NCBI RefSeq assembly: GCF_947498015.1
Contig: NZ_CANMIR010000002.1
Span: 248,001-312,000 of the forward strand
Length of the DNA: 64,000 nt
Direction: 5' to 3'
Source of the DNA: an uncultured Neptuniibacter sp.
Lineage (GTDB): Bacteria; Pseudomonadota; Gammaproteobacteria; Pseudomonadales; Balneatricaceae
Below the pieces are notes generated by a model. It was not told the origin of the DNA. It was given only the letters and a program-made list of their open reading frames with translations, and did no database searches. A program made the translations under genes and the position numbers. Below, piece after piece: positions 25,990 to 35,199 of this stretch (positions within the stretch are counted from its first letter, which is position 1; every line of letters begins with the position of its first letter).

Positions 25990-27927
25990 TTACAGCACCA
26001 GGCGACGAATGTCGCTCAGTAAACTGTTCAGATAGGTCAGGAACTTACCTGCATCACCGCCATTAATTGCACGATGATCGTAAGACAAGCACAGTGGCAG
26101 CATCTTACGTGGTTCAAACTCTTTACCATTCCAACGCGGTTCGATGTCTGCCTTCGACACGCCCAGAATCGCAACCTCAGGCGCATTAACGATAGGCGTG
26201 AAGCCTGTACCACCAATGCCACCCAGGCTTGAGATTGTGAAACACGCTCCCTGCATCTCTGCAGGCTTCAGCTTACGATCCTTAGCTTTACCAGCCAGTT
26301 CGATCGCTTCTTTAGACAACTCGTAGATGCTCTTCTTATCCGCATCTTTGATGACTGGAACCATCAGTCCGTTAGGCGTATCTACCGCCATGCCAATATT
26401 TACATATTTTTTGTAAACGATATGCTCGCCATCAGCATGCAGTGACGCATTGAACTTAGGATGTGCTTTCAGCGCAATCGCAATCGCTTTCAGCATAAAT
26501 GGCAGCGGCGTCAACTTAACGCCAGACTTAGCAGCCTCATCCTTCATATCTTTACGGAATGCTTCGAGTTCAGTGATATCGGCTTTGTCGAACTGCGTTA
26601 CATGCGGGATGTTCAACCAGCAACGGCTCATATTGTCTCGAGTCACTTTAGCAATTTTGCTTAGCTTCTCGACTTCAATCTCACCAAACTTGCTGAAGTC
26701 CACTTCTGGGATAGCCGGGATACCTGAACCGCCCGTTACAGCACCACCTTTTGGTGCCTCAGCCAGCTGTTTCAATGCTCCCTTAACGTATGCCTGAACA
26801 TCTTCTTTAAGAATTCGCCCACGACGCCCCGTACCGGATACCAGAGACAGATCAACACCAAACTCACGCGCAATGGCACGTACTGCCGGGCCCGCATGAA
26901 CAGTTTTGTTTTTCTTCTCCAGGGCTGCTTTATCAACATTACCCGCCGCTGACGCTGCCTTAGCAGGAGCAGATGGCGCTGAAGCCGCAGGAGCTGGCGC
27001 TGCCGGTGCAGCAGCCGGAGCTGCTGGCGCAGGCGCCATACCACCAGAAACTTCAAGCTCCAGCAGCAGATCACCCTCGTTTACCGTATCGCCTTCATTG
27101 ATCTTCATGGAAACAACCGTACCTGCTTTAGGTGCAGGCACTTCCATAGAAGCCTTGTCTGTTTCCAGTACGATCAGGCTATCACCTTCTTCAACGCTGT
27201 CGCCGTCTTTAACCAGCACTTCAACAACATCGACATCAGTCGCACCTGAAAGGTCAGGAATCAATACATTTTCTTTACCGCCGGCTACCGGTGCAGCAGC
27301 AGGAGCCGCTTCCTGAGCTGGGGTGGCTGCTGGCGCTGCGTCAACCGGTGCAGCTGCACCACCTACCTGCAGTTCCATCAGAAGATCGCCTTCGTTAACC
27401 TGATCGTCAACGTTGATCTTCATGGAAACAACGACACCATCTTTAGGTGCTGGTACTTCCATAGACGCTTTATCTGTTTCCAGTACGATCAGGCTATCGC
27501 CTTCAGATACTGTGTCGCCGTCTTTTACCAGTACTTCAACAACATCTACATCAGTTGCACCGGACAGATCCGGGATCAGTACATTTTCTACAGCTGAAGC
27601 CGCTGCTGGTGCAGCAGCCGGAGCCGGTTCAGCTTCAGTCGCTGCAGCTGGTGCAGACACTTCTTCCGCGGCTGGCGCAGATGCAGCAGCACCGGTATCC
27701 AGCTCAAGCAGAAGATCACCTTCATTAACCTGATCATCTACATTGATCTTCATGGAGACAACAACACCGCTATGGGTTGCTGGCACCTCCATGGATGCTT
27801 TATCTGTTTCCAGAACAATCAGGCTGTCGCCTTCGCTGATGGTGTCGCCGTCATTAACCAGCACTTCAACAACATCAACATCTATGGAACCTGACAGGTC
27901 TGGCACAGTAATTGTGATAATACTCAC
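25990..27927 (-). CDS. aceF: AceF, dihydrolipoamide acetyltransferase (E2) of pyruvate dehydrogenase
   Basis: 645 residues. Three N-terminal lipoyl domains each carry ETDKASMEVP, with lipoyl lysines at 43, 153 and 258. They are joined by Ala/Pro-rich swinging linkers, then an E3-binding domain (AGPAVRAIAREFGVDLSLV, about 345-363) and the acetyltransferase core with active-site His618 in SYDHRAINGG. It transfers the acetyl group from E1 to CoA. It follows aceE by 45 bp. No lpd gene lies in the window. Confidence 0.97.
   Translation of the reverse strand: MSIITITVPDLSGSIDVDVVEVLVNDGDTISEGDSLIVLETDKASMEVPATHSGVVVSMKINVDDQVNEGDLLLELDTGAAASAPAAEEVSAPAAATEAEPAPAAAPAAASAVENVLIPDLSGATDVDVVEVLVKDGDTVSEGDSLIVLETDKASMEVPAPKDGVVVSMKINVDDQVNEGDLLMELQVGGAAAPVDAAPAATPAQEAAPAAAPVAGGKENVLIPDLSGATDVDVVEVLVKDGDSVEEGDSLIVLETDKASMEVPAPKAGTVVSMKINEGDTVNEGDLLLELEVSGGMAPAPAAPAAAPAAPAPAASAPSAPAKAASAAGNVDKAALEKKNKTVHAGPAVRAIAREFGVDLSLVSGTGRRGRILKEDVQAYVKGALKQLAEAPKGGAVTGGSGIPAIPEVDFSKFGEIEVEKLSKIAKVTRDNMSRCWLNIPHVTQFDKADITELEAFRKDMKDEAAKSGVKLTPLPFMLKAIAIALKAHPKFNASLHADGEHIVYKKYVNIGMAVDTPNGLMVPVIKDADKKSIYELSKEAIELAGKAKDRKLKPAEMQGACFTISSLGGIGGTGFTPIVNAPEVAILGVSKADIEPRWNGKEFEPRKMLPLCLSYDHRAINGGDAGKFLTYLNSLLSDIRRLVL
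27046..27927 (-). repeat. Three tandem lipoyl-domain coding repeats within aceF
   Basis: Residues 1-80, about 111-188 and about 216-294 are near-identical copies (LIVLETDKASMEVPA in each), spaced 110 and 105 codons apart. The high identity, including at DNA level, marks internal duplication or gene conversion. Confidence 0.85.
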
Positions 27928-27972
27928 TTTGAATTCCTCCAGTTCTAAGCTGTTAAGAAGTTCATCGCAGAC

Positions 27973-30633
27973 TTAAACAGTCCACGGTGCCGGTTTAGCC
28001 GGATTGATGTTGAACTTCTGCATGGCTTTGGCAACTTCAGCGCCTTCAACCTTGCCTTCTTCCTGGAGTGCTCTCAGCGCAGCCAGTACTACGTAGTAAC
28101 GGTTAACTTCGAAGAATTCACGCAACTTAGTACGTGTATCAGAACGACCGTAGCCATCCGTACCCAGCACTTTAAAGTTACGAGGAATGTATTCGCGGAG
28201 CTGATCAGCGTAAGAGCGCATGTAATCCGTTGATGCGATAACCGGACCTTCACCACGGCTTTCGATGCATTCAGTTACATAAGCTTTCTTAGGTTCAGCT
28301 TCTGGGTTCAACATGTTCTCACGTGCTACAGACATCGCATCGCGACGCAGTTCATTGATCGATGTTGTACTCCAGATATCAGACTCTACACCAAACTCTT
28401 CACTCAGTATTTCAGCCGCCGCTTCAACTTCACGAAGGATTGTGCCACAGCCCATCAGCTGTACTTTCTTATCAGAGTCTTTACCCTCTTTCAGCAGGTA
28501 CATACCTTTAATAATGCCCTCTTCAGCATCCTGAGGCATCGCTGGGTGGTGGTAGTTCTCGTTCATTGTGGTGATGTAGTAGAAGCAGTTCTCCTGATCC
28601 TGATACATACGACGCATACCATCCTGAACAATAACAGCCAACTCGTAGCCGTAAGTAGGGTCGTAGGATTTACAGTTAGGAATCATCTGAGCCATCAGGT
28701 GGCTGTGTCCATCCTGGTGCTGCAAACCTTCACCGTTCAGCGTTGTACGACCCGATGTTGCACCGATCAGGAAGCCACGCGCCTGCATATCACCTGCAGC
28801 CCACGCCAGGTCCATTACACGCTGGAAACCAAACATAGAGTAGTAGATGTAGAACGGTACCATGGTGCAGTTGTTGTTAGCGTAGGAAGTAGCCGCAGCC
28901 ATCCAAGCAGACATCGCACCCGCTTCATTGATACCCTCTTCCAGAATCTGACCTGTCTTAGACTCTTTGTAGAACATGATCTGGTCAGAATCGTGTGGGA
29001 CGTAGCGCTGACCTTCAGAGGTGTAGATACCCAACTGACGGAACATACCTTCCATACCGAACGTACGTGCTTCATCAGGTACGATTGGCACTACACGCTC
29101 ACCCATGTTTTTGTCTTTAACCAGTGTGCTCATCACACGGTTAAGTACCATCTGGGTAGAGGCAGAACGCTTACCACTGTCTTTCAACTGACCGTCGAAA
29201 TCAGATAGTGGTGGTGTTTCCAGTTTTTCGAACTCTGTGCGACGCACCGGGTAGAAACCACCCAGGCTTTCACGGCGTTCGAACATATATTTCATTTCAG
29301 GTGAATCTGGCGCTGGACGGTAGTATGGAACTTCCTTCAGCTGATCATCCGTTAGCGGGATGTTAAAGCGGTCACGGAAATCTTTCAGATCATCCATCGC
29401 CACTTTCTTCATAGAGTGGGTATCGTTCTTCGCTTCACCCGACTTACCCGTACCGTAACCTTTTACAGTCTGCGCCAGGATTACCGTAGGCTGACCTTTA
29501 TGGTTAACTGCTTCGTTGTAGGCAGCGAACACTTTGTAAGGATCATGGCCACCACGGTTCAGATTCATAATGTCTTCATCAGACAGATCTGCAACCAGTT
29601 CCAGAAGCTCTGGGTATTTACCGAAGAAGTGCTCACGCGTGTATGCACCGCCGTTCGCTTTGTAGTTCTGCAACTCACCGTCACATACTTCATCAAAGCG
29701 CTTCTGCAGAAGACCTTTAGTGTCTTTTTCGAACAGGGCATCCCAATGACGACCCCATAGGCATTTGATAACGTTCCAGCCTGCGCCACGGAAGATACCT
29801 TCAAGCTCTTGTACAACTTTACCGTTACCGCGTACCGGGCCATCCAGACGCTGAAGGTTACAGTTAACTACGAAGATCAGGTTTTCAAGCTGCTCACGCC
29901 CCGCCAGAGAGATAGCACCGAGAGATTCTGGCTCATCACACTCGCCATCACCCAGGAACGCCCATACTTTACGATCGCCACGGTTGATCAGATCACGCGC
30001 TGACAGGTAACGCATCACGTGCGCCTGATAGATCGCCTGAATCGGCCCCAGCCCCATAGATACGGTTGGGAATTGCCAGAAGTCAGGCATCAACCAAGGG
30101 TGCGGGTATGAAGAAAGGCCGTTACCGTCCACTTCACGACGATAGTTATCCATCTGCTCTTCTGTCAGACGTCCTTCAAGATAAGCTCGGGAGTAGATAC
30201 CCGGAGAGATATGCCCCTGGAAGAAGACCATGTCAGATTCCTGACCACCTTCATTACCACGGAAGAAGTAGTTAAAACCGATATCGTACAGTGTTGCAGA
30301 TGAGGAGAAAGATGATATATGACCACCCAGACCATCTTCATTGTCATTGGCACGCATAACCATTGCCATGGCATTCCAACGAATGAAAGAACGGATACGA
30401 CGCTCCATAAACAGGTCGCCTGGCATGCGTGATTCATCTTTAACAGAAATCGTATTGCGGTATGGTGTTGTCAGCGCAGATGCTGAATCAACACCAATAT
30501 CATTCGCTTTCTCACCTAGCTTTCTAAGAATATATTTTGCTCGGTCGTCACCATCATTCTTCGCAACCGATTCAAGCGCATCCAACCACTCTTGTGTTTC
30601 AATTGGATCAACGTCATCAATAATGTCTTGCAC
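27973..30633 (-). CDS. aceE: AceE, pyruvate dehydrogenase E1 component (homodimeric)
   Basis: 886 residues, the single-chain gammaproteobacterial type. WAFLGDGECDEPES with the following NLIFVVNCNLQRLDGPVRGN forms the thiamine-diphosphate motif (GDG...NCN). DLAWAAGDMQARGFLIGATSGRTTL and GLQHQDGHSHL are further family blocks. It decarboxylates pyruvate and acetylates E2. It lies downstream of pdhR and upstream of aceF, so it is probably transcribed from the pdhR promoter, with a possible extra operator at 30757-30857. Confidence 0.98.
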   Translation of the reverse strand: MQDIIDDVDPIETQEWLDALESVAKNDGDDRAKYILRKLGEKANDIGVDSASALTTPYRNTISVKDESRMPGDLFMERRIRSFIRWNAMAMVMRANDNEDGLGGHISSFSSSATLYDIGFNYFFRGNEGGQESDMVFFQGHISPGIYSRAYLEGRLTEEQMDNYRREVDGNGLSSYPHPWLMPDFWQFPTVSMGLGPIQAIYQAHVMRYLSARDLINRGDRKVWAFLGDGECDEPESLGAISLAGREQLENLIFVVNCNLQRLDGPVRGNGKVVQELEGIFRGAGWNVIKCLWGRHWDALFEKDTKGLLQKRFDEVCDGELQNYKANGGAYTREHFFGKYPELLELVADLSDEDIMNLNRGGHDPYKVFAAYNEAVNHKGQPTVILAQTVKGYGTGKSGEAKNDTHSMKKVAMDDLKDFRDRFNIPLTDDQLKEVPYYRPAPDSPEMKYMFERRESLGGFYPVRRTEFEKLETPPLSDFDGQLKDSGKRSASTQMVLNRVMSTLVKDKNMGERVVPIVPDEARTFGMEGMFRQLGIYTSEGQRYVPHDSDQIMFYKESKTGQILEEGINEAGAMSAWMAAATSYANNNCTMVPFYIYYSMFGFQRVMDLAWAAGDMQARGFLIGATSGRTTLNGEGLQHQDGHSHLMAQMIPNCKSYDPTYGYELAVIVQDGMRRMYQDQENCFYYITTMNENYHHPAMPQDAEEGIIKGMYLLKEGKDSDKKVQLMGCGTILREVEAAAEILSEEFGVESDIWSTTSINELRRDAMSVARENMLNPEAEPKKAYVTECIESRGEGPVIASTDYMRSYADQLREYIPRNFKVLGTDGYGRSDTRTKLREFFEVNRYYVVLAALRALQEEGKVEGAEVAKAMQKFNINPAKPAPWTV

Positions 30634-30756
30634 TTTGACCTCTCCACTCTAAGTTAACGCAGCGTAATTTTTTTGTTATGACCTTTAACCAGCAACTCTG
30701 TCCGCCCTATAAACAGACACAAAAGAACCACTAGCCAAGTCTTATAGTAATTATCT

Positions 30757-30771
30757 TGTAGTAATACTACA
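30757..30771. promoter_or_regulatory. Palindrome upstream of aceE (GntR/FadR-type consensus)
   Basis: TGTAGTAATACTACA is a perfect odd palindrome about 125 bp before the aceE ATG. Its core TAGTAATACTA fits the FadR-subfamily consensus TNGTNNNACNA, but the flanks differ from the canonical PdhR box TTGGTNNNACCAA found twice nearby. It may be a weaker PdhR site or a site for another GntR regulator. Confidence 0.45.
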
Positions 30772-30837
30772 TAATTATGACGAAACTGTCTACAATCTTG
30801 TTGATACTACCTATTAATTCATGAACATCTTAACTCT

Positions 30838-30857
30838 AAACTACAAAATTGTAGTTT
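30838..30857. promoter_or_regulatory. Second palindrome in the pdhR-aceE gap
   Basis: Arms AAACTACAA (30838-30846) and TTGTAGTTT (30849-30857) around AA, just after the pdhR stop. It shares the CTACAA/TTGTAG half-site with 30757-30771 and with a lone CTACAA near 30790. It is too AT-rich and loopless for a normal terminator. Confidence 0.4.
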
Positions 30858-30865
30858 TAGTACAT

Positions 30866-31633
30866 TTATAAGTCGGTACTAATATTGGCGCGTCGCAAAG
30901 CACGCTCAAGCCGGGTGTTCTCCCTCTCTCCTTCCAAAAGAGCATCCTCAACATAAGCCAGATGATGATGCGCCGCCTGTCGTGCCTTTTCAGGATCCCC
31001 TTCGAGGATAGCATCCATCAGAACTTTATGCTGATCATGAATCTTTTCCCTGTAATCAGAACGAGGATAGATATTTTTCAGATTATCCCAAATATGCTCA
31101 CGCAGCAGATTAAAAAGCGCACGCATCATATGCAAAAGCACCATATTGTGGGTCGAAGCGGCGATCGCAAGATGGAAGTCCACATCTGCATAGACCTCTT
31201 TTTGAATCTCTTTACTATCATGATAGCGTTGTAGCTCTGCATAGCATTGTAATATAGCCTCTTTATCAGCAGGTGTACTCCTCAAAGCAGCATAATACGC
31301 AGCAACACCTTCCAACGCATGACGGAACTCCAGCAGATCATATTGCGCTTCTGGGTGAGTTCGGAACAGCTCAAGCAGCGGATCAGAAAATGAACCTCCC
31401 AGATCTTCAGAAACGTAAGTCCCCCCTCCCTGGCGACTGTTAAGCAGTCCCTTAGCTGCTAATTTCTGCACAGCTTCTCTCAATGAAGGCCTAGAAACTT
31501 CAAATTGCTTTGCTAACTCACGCTCAGGTGGAAGTTTCTGCCCTGGTTTGAGCGTCCCCTCCAGGATCATGGTCTCCATCTGCTCCATAATCACATCTGA
31601 AATTTTTGGCTGTTTAACCCTGTTATAACTCAT
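30866..31633 (-). CDS. pdhR: PdhR, pyruvate-responsive GntR-family repressor
   Basis: 255 residues, FadR subfamily. The N-terminal winged HTH (KISDVIMEQMETMILEG, LPPERELAKQFEVSRPSLRE, RQGGGTYV) is nearly that of E. coli PdhR; the C-terminal FCD effector domain contains YDLLEFRHALEGVAAYYAAL. PdhR releases DNA on binding pyruvate. It lies upstream of aceEF as in E. coli, and a perfect PdhR box covers its own start site. ATG 31633 is chosen over an in-frame TTG at 31639. LldR is the main alternative, but the aceEF linkage favours PdhR. Confidence 0.92.
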   Translation of the reverse strand: MSYNRVKQPKISDVIMEQMETMILEGTLKPGQKLPPERELAKQFEVSRPSLREAVQKLAAKGLLNSRQGGGTYVSEDLGGSFSDPLLELFRTHPEAQYDLLEFRHALEGVAAYYAALRSTPADKEAILQCYAELQRYHDSKEIQKEVYADVDFHLAIAASTHNMVLLHMMRALFNLLREHIWDNLKNIYPRSDYREKIHDQHKVLMDAILEGDPEKARQAAHHHLAYVEDALLEGERENTRLERALRRANISTDL

Positions 31634-31649
31634 CTTCAATACTCAGAAT

Positions 31650-31668
31650 ATATTGGTATGACCAATAT
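31650..31668. promoter_or_regulatory. PdhR box at the pdhR promoter
   Basis: Perfect 19-bp palindrome: arms ATATTGGT (31650-31657) and ACCAATAT (31661-31668) around ATG. It contains the E. coli PdhR consensus ATTGGTNNNACCAAT and overlaps the predicted pdhR start site, so it points to autorepression of pdhR-aceEF. Confidence 0.88.
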
Positions 31669-31670
31669 TG

Positions 31671-31700
31671 ATACTAATCCAATCACTCTCATTAAGACAA
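31671..31700 (-). promoter_or_regulatory. Putative pdhR promoter
   Basis: Minus strand: TTGTCT (31695-31700), 18-bp spacer, TAGTAT (31671-31676), with the start predicted near 31664, inside the PdhR box. Confidence 0.6.
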
Positions 31701-31826
31701 GAGGAGACAATATTTTTATTTTCAGATCAACATTATCATCACTCCAAACCCACAAGTTTGCTTAATATCTACTTAAATTTTTCCAGTTTGGATTTTGAAC
31801 TATAGTAATTAAACTTAAAAAAAATA

Positions 31827-31856
31827 TTGACATCCCCTGCTCAAAAAAAATACAGT
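31827..31856 (+). promoter_or_regulatory. Sigma70 promoter of the dctPQM/lactate operon
   Basis: Consensus TTGACA (31827-31832), 18-bp spacer, TACAGT (31851-31856). Predicted start near 31863, about 12 bp before the PdhR box. Together with 31671-31700 it accounts for the divergent 357-bp gap between pdhR and dctP. Confidence 0.75.
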
Positions 31857-31874
31857 AGGAAGTCTCTTACGGTA

Positions 31875-31891
31875 AATTGGTAATACCAATT
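31875..31891. promoter_or_regulatory. PdhR box at the TRAP/D-lactate operon promoter
   Basis: Perfect 17-bp palindrome: arms AATTGGT (31875-31881) and ACCAATT (31885-31891) around AAT. It matches the PdhR consensus TTGGTNNNACCAA exactly. Sitting just downstream of the promoter, it predicts repression by PdhR and release by pyruvate. Confidence 0.88.
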
Positions 31892-31990
31892 GAGATTGAC
31901 GCACTGCAGCAAAGGTCCTTACAGGTCATTTATCCTTTGCTCAAAGCGGCTCAATACTAAATATAAAAACGAATCTCTAGAGGATGTGAC

Positions 31991-33061
31991 ATGAAAAAGT
32001 TCGCCAAGTCTCTGATCTCCGCAGCTGTAGTTACTGCTGCTGTTGCAGGCACCACAGCTCCTGTTCAGGCTGCTGACAAACTGCTTCTGAAAACTCCAAT
32101 CGCTTTTGGCTCTCACCTTCCAGCACTGGGCACTCCAATCGTTTGGGTTGCTGACCAGCTAAAAACTGTGAGTGATGGCAAAGTAAAAATGAAGATCTAT
32201 GAACCAGGTAAACTGGTTAGTCCGAAAGAGATTCTGGACGCGGTATCTTCAGGAAAAGTAAATTCCGGTTACTCTACTGCGGGTTACTGGCAGGGCAAGA
32301 TGCCAGCAGCGGCACTGTTCTCTGCAGTTCCTTTCGGTCCTGAAGCAGGTGAGTACATGGCTTGGTTGTATTACGGCAACGGTATGAACCTGTATCAGGA
32401 GATGTACGACACGGCTGGCTACAATGTAAAAGTTCTTCCGTGTGCCATCATCTCTCCTGAAACATCTGGCTGGTTCTCAAAGCCAATCGAAAAGCCTGAA
32501 GACCTGAAAGGTCTGAACATGCGTTTCTTCGGTCTGGGTGCTTCCGTAATGGAAAAACTGGGCGTAGGTACAGTTCAGTTGCCGGGTGGTGAAATTTTCG
32601 GTGCGCTTGAGAAAGGTGCAATTGATGCATCTGAGTTCTCTCAGCCTGCTATCGATCAGCGTCTTGGTTTCCACAAGATCGTCAAGTACAACTACTTCCC
32701 TGGATGGCATCAGCAAGCAACAGTCTTTGAGCTCCTAATCAACAAAGACACCTGGGGCAAGATGAGCAAAGGTCAGAAAGCACTGGTTGAAACAACCTGT
32801 AAAGCTTCTATGACTAACGCTATCGCTGAAGGTGAAGCGATGCAGTTCCCTGTGATGCAAAAAGCAGCTGAAAACGGCGTGCAGATTCGTTACTGGAACG
32901 AAACAATGCTTAACACTTTCAAATCTACCTGGGATGAAGTGGTTGCAGAGAAAACTGCTGCAGATCCATTCTTCAAGAAGGTATGGGATGACATGAGCAC
33001 TTTCCGTACTGGTTACGACCTGTGGGAAGCAAATGCATTCCTGCCTCGCGCAACTAAGTAA
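31991..33061 (+). CDS. dctP: TRAP transporter periplasmic binding protein (TakP-like, lactate/2-oxoacid type)
   Basis: 356 residues. A Sec signal peptide (cleavage after APVQA, residue 27) precedes a DctP-family binding protein. DLKGLNMRFFGLGASVMEKLG contains the conserved carboxylate-binding Arg178; LPGGEIFGALEKGAIDASEF and YNYFPGWHQQ resemble 2-oxoacid (TakP) and lactate TRAP binders. It presents the ligand to DctQM. First gene of a PdhR-box operon ending in a D-lactate dehydrogenase, so lactate or pyruvate is the likely ligand (inference). A stable hairpin follows it. Confidence 0.9.
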   Translation: MKKFAKSLISAAVVTAAVAGTTAPVQAADKLLLKTPIAFGSHLPALGTPIVWVADQLKTVSDGKVKMKIYEPGKLVSPKEILDAVSSGKVNSGYSTAGYWQGKMPAAALFSAVPFGPEAGEYMAWLYYGNGMNLYQEMYDTAGYNVKVLPCAIISPETSGWFSKPIEKPEDLKGLNMRFFGLGASVMEKLGVGTVQLPGGEIFGALEKGAIDASEFSQPAIDQRLGFHKIVKYNYFPGWHQQATVFELLINKDTWGKMSKGQKALVETTCKASMTNAIAEGEAMQFPVMQKAAENGVQIRYWNETMLNTFKSTWDEVVAEKTAADPFFKKVWDDMSTFRTGYDLWEANAFLPRATK

Positions 33062-33100
33062 GACAATCCTTCGGTTGGTTTAATTAACCTTCCGAGCTCA

Positions 33101-33124
33101 ACAGGGCAGCTTAGGCTGCCCTGT
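33101..33124 (+). terminator. Hairpin between dctP and dctQ (partial terminator/mRNA stabiliser)
   Basis: 10-bp perfect stem ACAGGGCAGC / GCTGCCCTGT with loop TTAG, followed by a single TT but no long T-run. Such hairpins after binding-protein genes commonly leave the binding protein more abundant than the membrane subunits. Confidence 0.65.
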
Positions 33125-33247
33125 TTACCTCTGAGCTATCTTTAAGATAATCATGAGGTTCCATCAATAACTATAAATACATCGGATTACTTAGTTTATG
33201 TCCCTACTACTATTAAATCCGATGACAAGTAGCGAAGGTAAGTTTCA

Positions 33248-33775
33248 GTGACTGAAAACGAAAAACTGCCCCCTGTGCCACTTTCTGATGCAATTGATAA
33301 ATTCATTCAGCGTGTTGGCCTGACTATCGCTTGGTCGTATGTAGTGCTCGTGCTGGTAATCATGCTGCAAGTTATATTGCGCAAAGGTTTTGCCAGCGGC
33401 TTTATCGCCCTCGAAGAATTACAGTGGCACCTTTACTCCATAGGCGTCATGTTTGGACTCTCCTATGCGCAAACGACTAATTCACATATACGAGTCGACC
33501 TTTTCTATTCCCGCTTAAGAGGAAAAACAAAGCGACTGATCGAAGTGATCAGCATTCCGATTCTGGTGATGCCGTTTATTGTCATCATCTTTATGCAGAG
33601 CCTCGATTTTGTTTCTGAATCCTATCGTGTCAATGAGTCATCTGAAGCAGCATCTGGCCTGCCCTATCGCTGGCTAATCAAAGGTGTAATCCCTGTTAGC
33701 TTTGGCTTACTGGGGCTGGCTGTCATATCCCGCTTTATCCGGGACCTAACTTTGCTATTGAAAGGTGACGACTAA
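33248..33775 (+). CDS. dctQ: TRAP transporter small membrane subunit
   Basis: 175 residues with four membrane segments (for example AWSYVVLVLVIMLQVIL, ISIPILVMPFIVIIFMQSL). EELQWHLYSIGVMFGLSYA is the conserved DctQ block. It starts with GTG preceded by GAAGGTAAG and shares one base with dctM (TAATG). It forms the membrane complex with DctM. Confidence 0.93.
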   Translation: MTENEKLPPVPLSDAIDKFIQRVGLTIAWSYVVLVLVIMLQVILRKGFASGFIALEELQWHLYSIGVMFGLSYAQTTNSHIRVDLFYSRLRGKTKRLIEVISIPILVMPFIVIIFMQSLDFVSESYRVNESSEAASGLPYRWLIKGVIPVSFGLLGLAVISRFIRDLTLLLKGDD

Positions 33776-35157
33776 TGGATGCGAATGAAATTCTTGTAAT
33801 CGCGATGTTCCTGTCGTTCATCGCACTACTATTTACTGGTATTCCTGTTGCCTGGGTATTGGGCGGCATCGGAATCATCTTTGCGTTTCTGGGTCAGTTT
33901 ACTGACTCTTATATGGACACAATGACGGGTCTGGATTACACCACACTGGGACTGGTGGTGAATCGTCTCTGGACCATCATGGAAAATTGGATTCTGGTTG
34001 CATTACCCATGTTTATCTTTATGGGGATAATGCTGGATAAATCCGGAGTTGCCGAACGATTAATGAAATCGATGCAGGAGCTCTTCGGGCGGGTTCACGG
34101 TGGCCTTGCGATCACTGTCACTGCGATTGGTATTATTCTAGCCGCCTCTACCGGTATTATCGGAGCTTCTGTTGTTCTCCTGGCGGTCATGTCACTTCCA
34201 GCCATGACCAAACAGGGGTACAACATGCCTCTGGCTCTGGGTACCATTGCCTCCGCAGGTACCCTTGGTATTCTGATCCCGCCAAGTATCATGCTGGTTA
34301 TCATGGCAGATCAGTTAGGCTTATCGGTTGGTGATCTGTTTATGGGCGCGGTCTTCCCGGGCTTGATGCTCGGCGCGTTCTATATTGTTTACATCCTGGT
34401 ACGCGGTCTTATCAAACCAAGTGATCTGCCCGTACCGGATGATGCAAAACCGGTCACATTTGGCATCGTGATGAATGTTCTCAAAGATGTCCTGCCCACA
34501 GTTCTATTGATCGTTGTTGTACTTGGTTCAATCTTCGCCGGTATTGCTACGCCAACAGAAGCCGCTGGTGTCGGTGCTTTTGGAGCCACCCTACTCGCAA
34601 TGTACAACCGGAAGTTCAGCTTCAAGGTGCTACATGAGGTGGTCGGTGGAACGATGAATACAACCGCTTACATCTTTGCAATCTTTATCGGTGCTACCTG
34701 CTTCGCTCTCGTTCTGCGCGAACTAGGTGGGGATGAGATGATCGAATCATTCCTGACAGGTCTGCCGTTTGGCCCTTATGGAATCATCTTCTTCATACTG
34801 GCTGTCATCTTCCTGCTCGGTTTCTTCTTGGACTGGATCGAAATAACGTTGATTATTCTGCCGTTACTGGCGCCTGTTATTTCGGCACTGGGTCTGGATA
34901 TTACAGCACCCGGCATTGATAACCCCGAGCTAGTCTGGTTCGTGATGCTCGTTGCCATGGCATTACAAACCTCATTCCTAACCCCTCCGGTTGGGTTTGC
35001 ACTCTTCTATCTCAAAGGCGTTTGCCCTCCGAATGTGAAGATCACTGATATCTACAAGGGTGTGATTCCGTTCATTATGATTCAGCTGGTAGCACTACTC
35101 ATTCTGGTGTTCTGGCCTCAGCTTGTACTTTGGTTACCGACCATCGCATACAGCTAA
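33775..35157 (+). CDS. dctM: TRAP transporter large membrane subunit
   Basis: 460 residues, about 12 membrane segments. GIILAASTGIIGASVVLLAVM, GILIPPSIMLVIMADQ and ATPTEAAGVGAFGATLLA are DctM/ion-transporter superfamily signatures. It is the Na+-coupled permease. The gene is translationally coupled to dctQ and followed by a strong inverted repeat before the dehydrogenase gene. Confidence 0.95.
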   Translation: MDANEILVIAMFLSFIALLFTGIPVAWVLGGIGIIFAFLGQFTDSYMDTMTGLDYTTLGLVVNRLWTIMENWILVALPMFIFMGIMLDKSGVAERLMKSMQELFGRVHGGLAITVTAIGIILAASTGIIGASVVLLAVMSLPAMTKQGYNMPLALGTIASAGTLGILIPPSIMLVIMADQLGLSVGDLFMGAVFPGLMLGAFYIVYILVRGLIKPSDLPVPDDAKPVTFGIVMNVLKDVLPTVLLIVVVLGSIFAGIATPTEAAGVGAFGATLLAMYNRKFSFKVLHEVVGGTMNTTAYIFAIFIGATCFALVLRELGGDEMIESFLTGLPFGPYGIIFFILAVIFLLGFFLDWIEITLIILPLLAPVISALGLDITAPGIDNPELVWFVMLVAMALQTSFLTPPVGFALFYLKGVCPPNVKITDIYKGVIPFIMIQLVALLILVFWPQLVLWLPTIAYS

Positions 35158-35199
35158 AGCAAAGCTGAACCTCTGTATTCACAGAGTTAAGTTAAGGCC

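Noticed and set aside
26906..27733. Ser/Thr-rich plus-strand frames with internal repeats resembling a repeat protein
   Set aside because: They mirror the tandem lipoyl domains and Ala/Pro linkers of aceF on the minus strand.
28546..29208. 220-codon plus-strand frame
   Set aside because: Antisense shadow of aceE with no SD and no family features.
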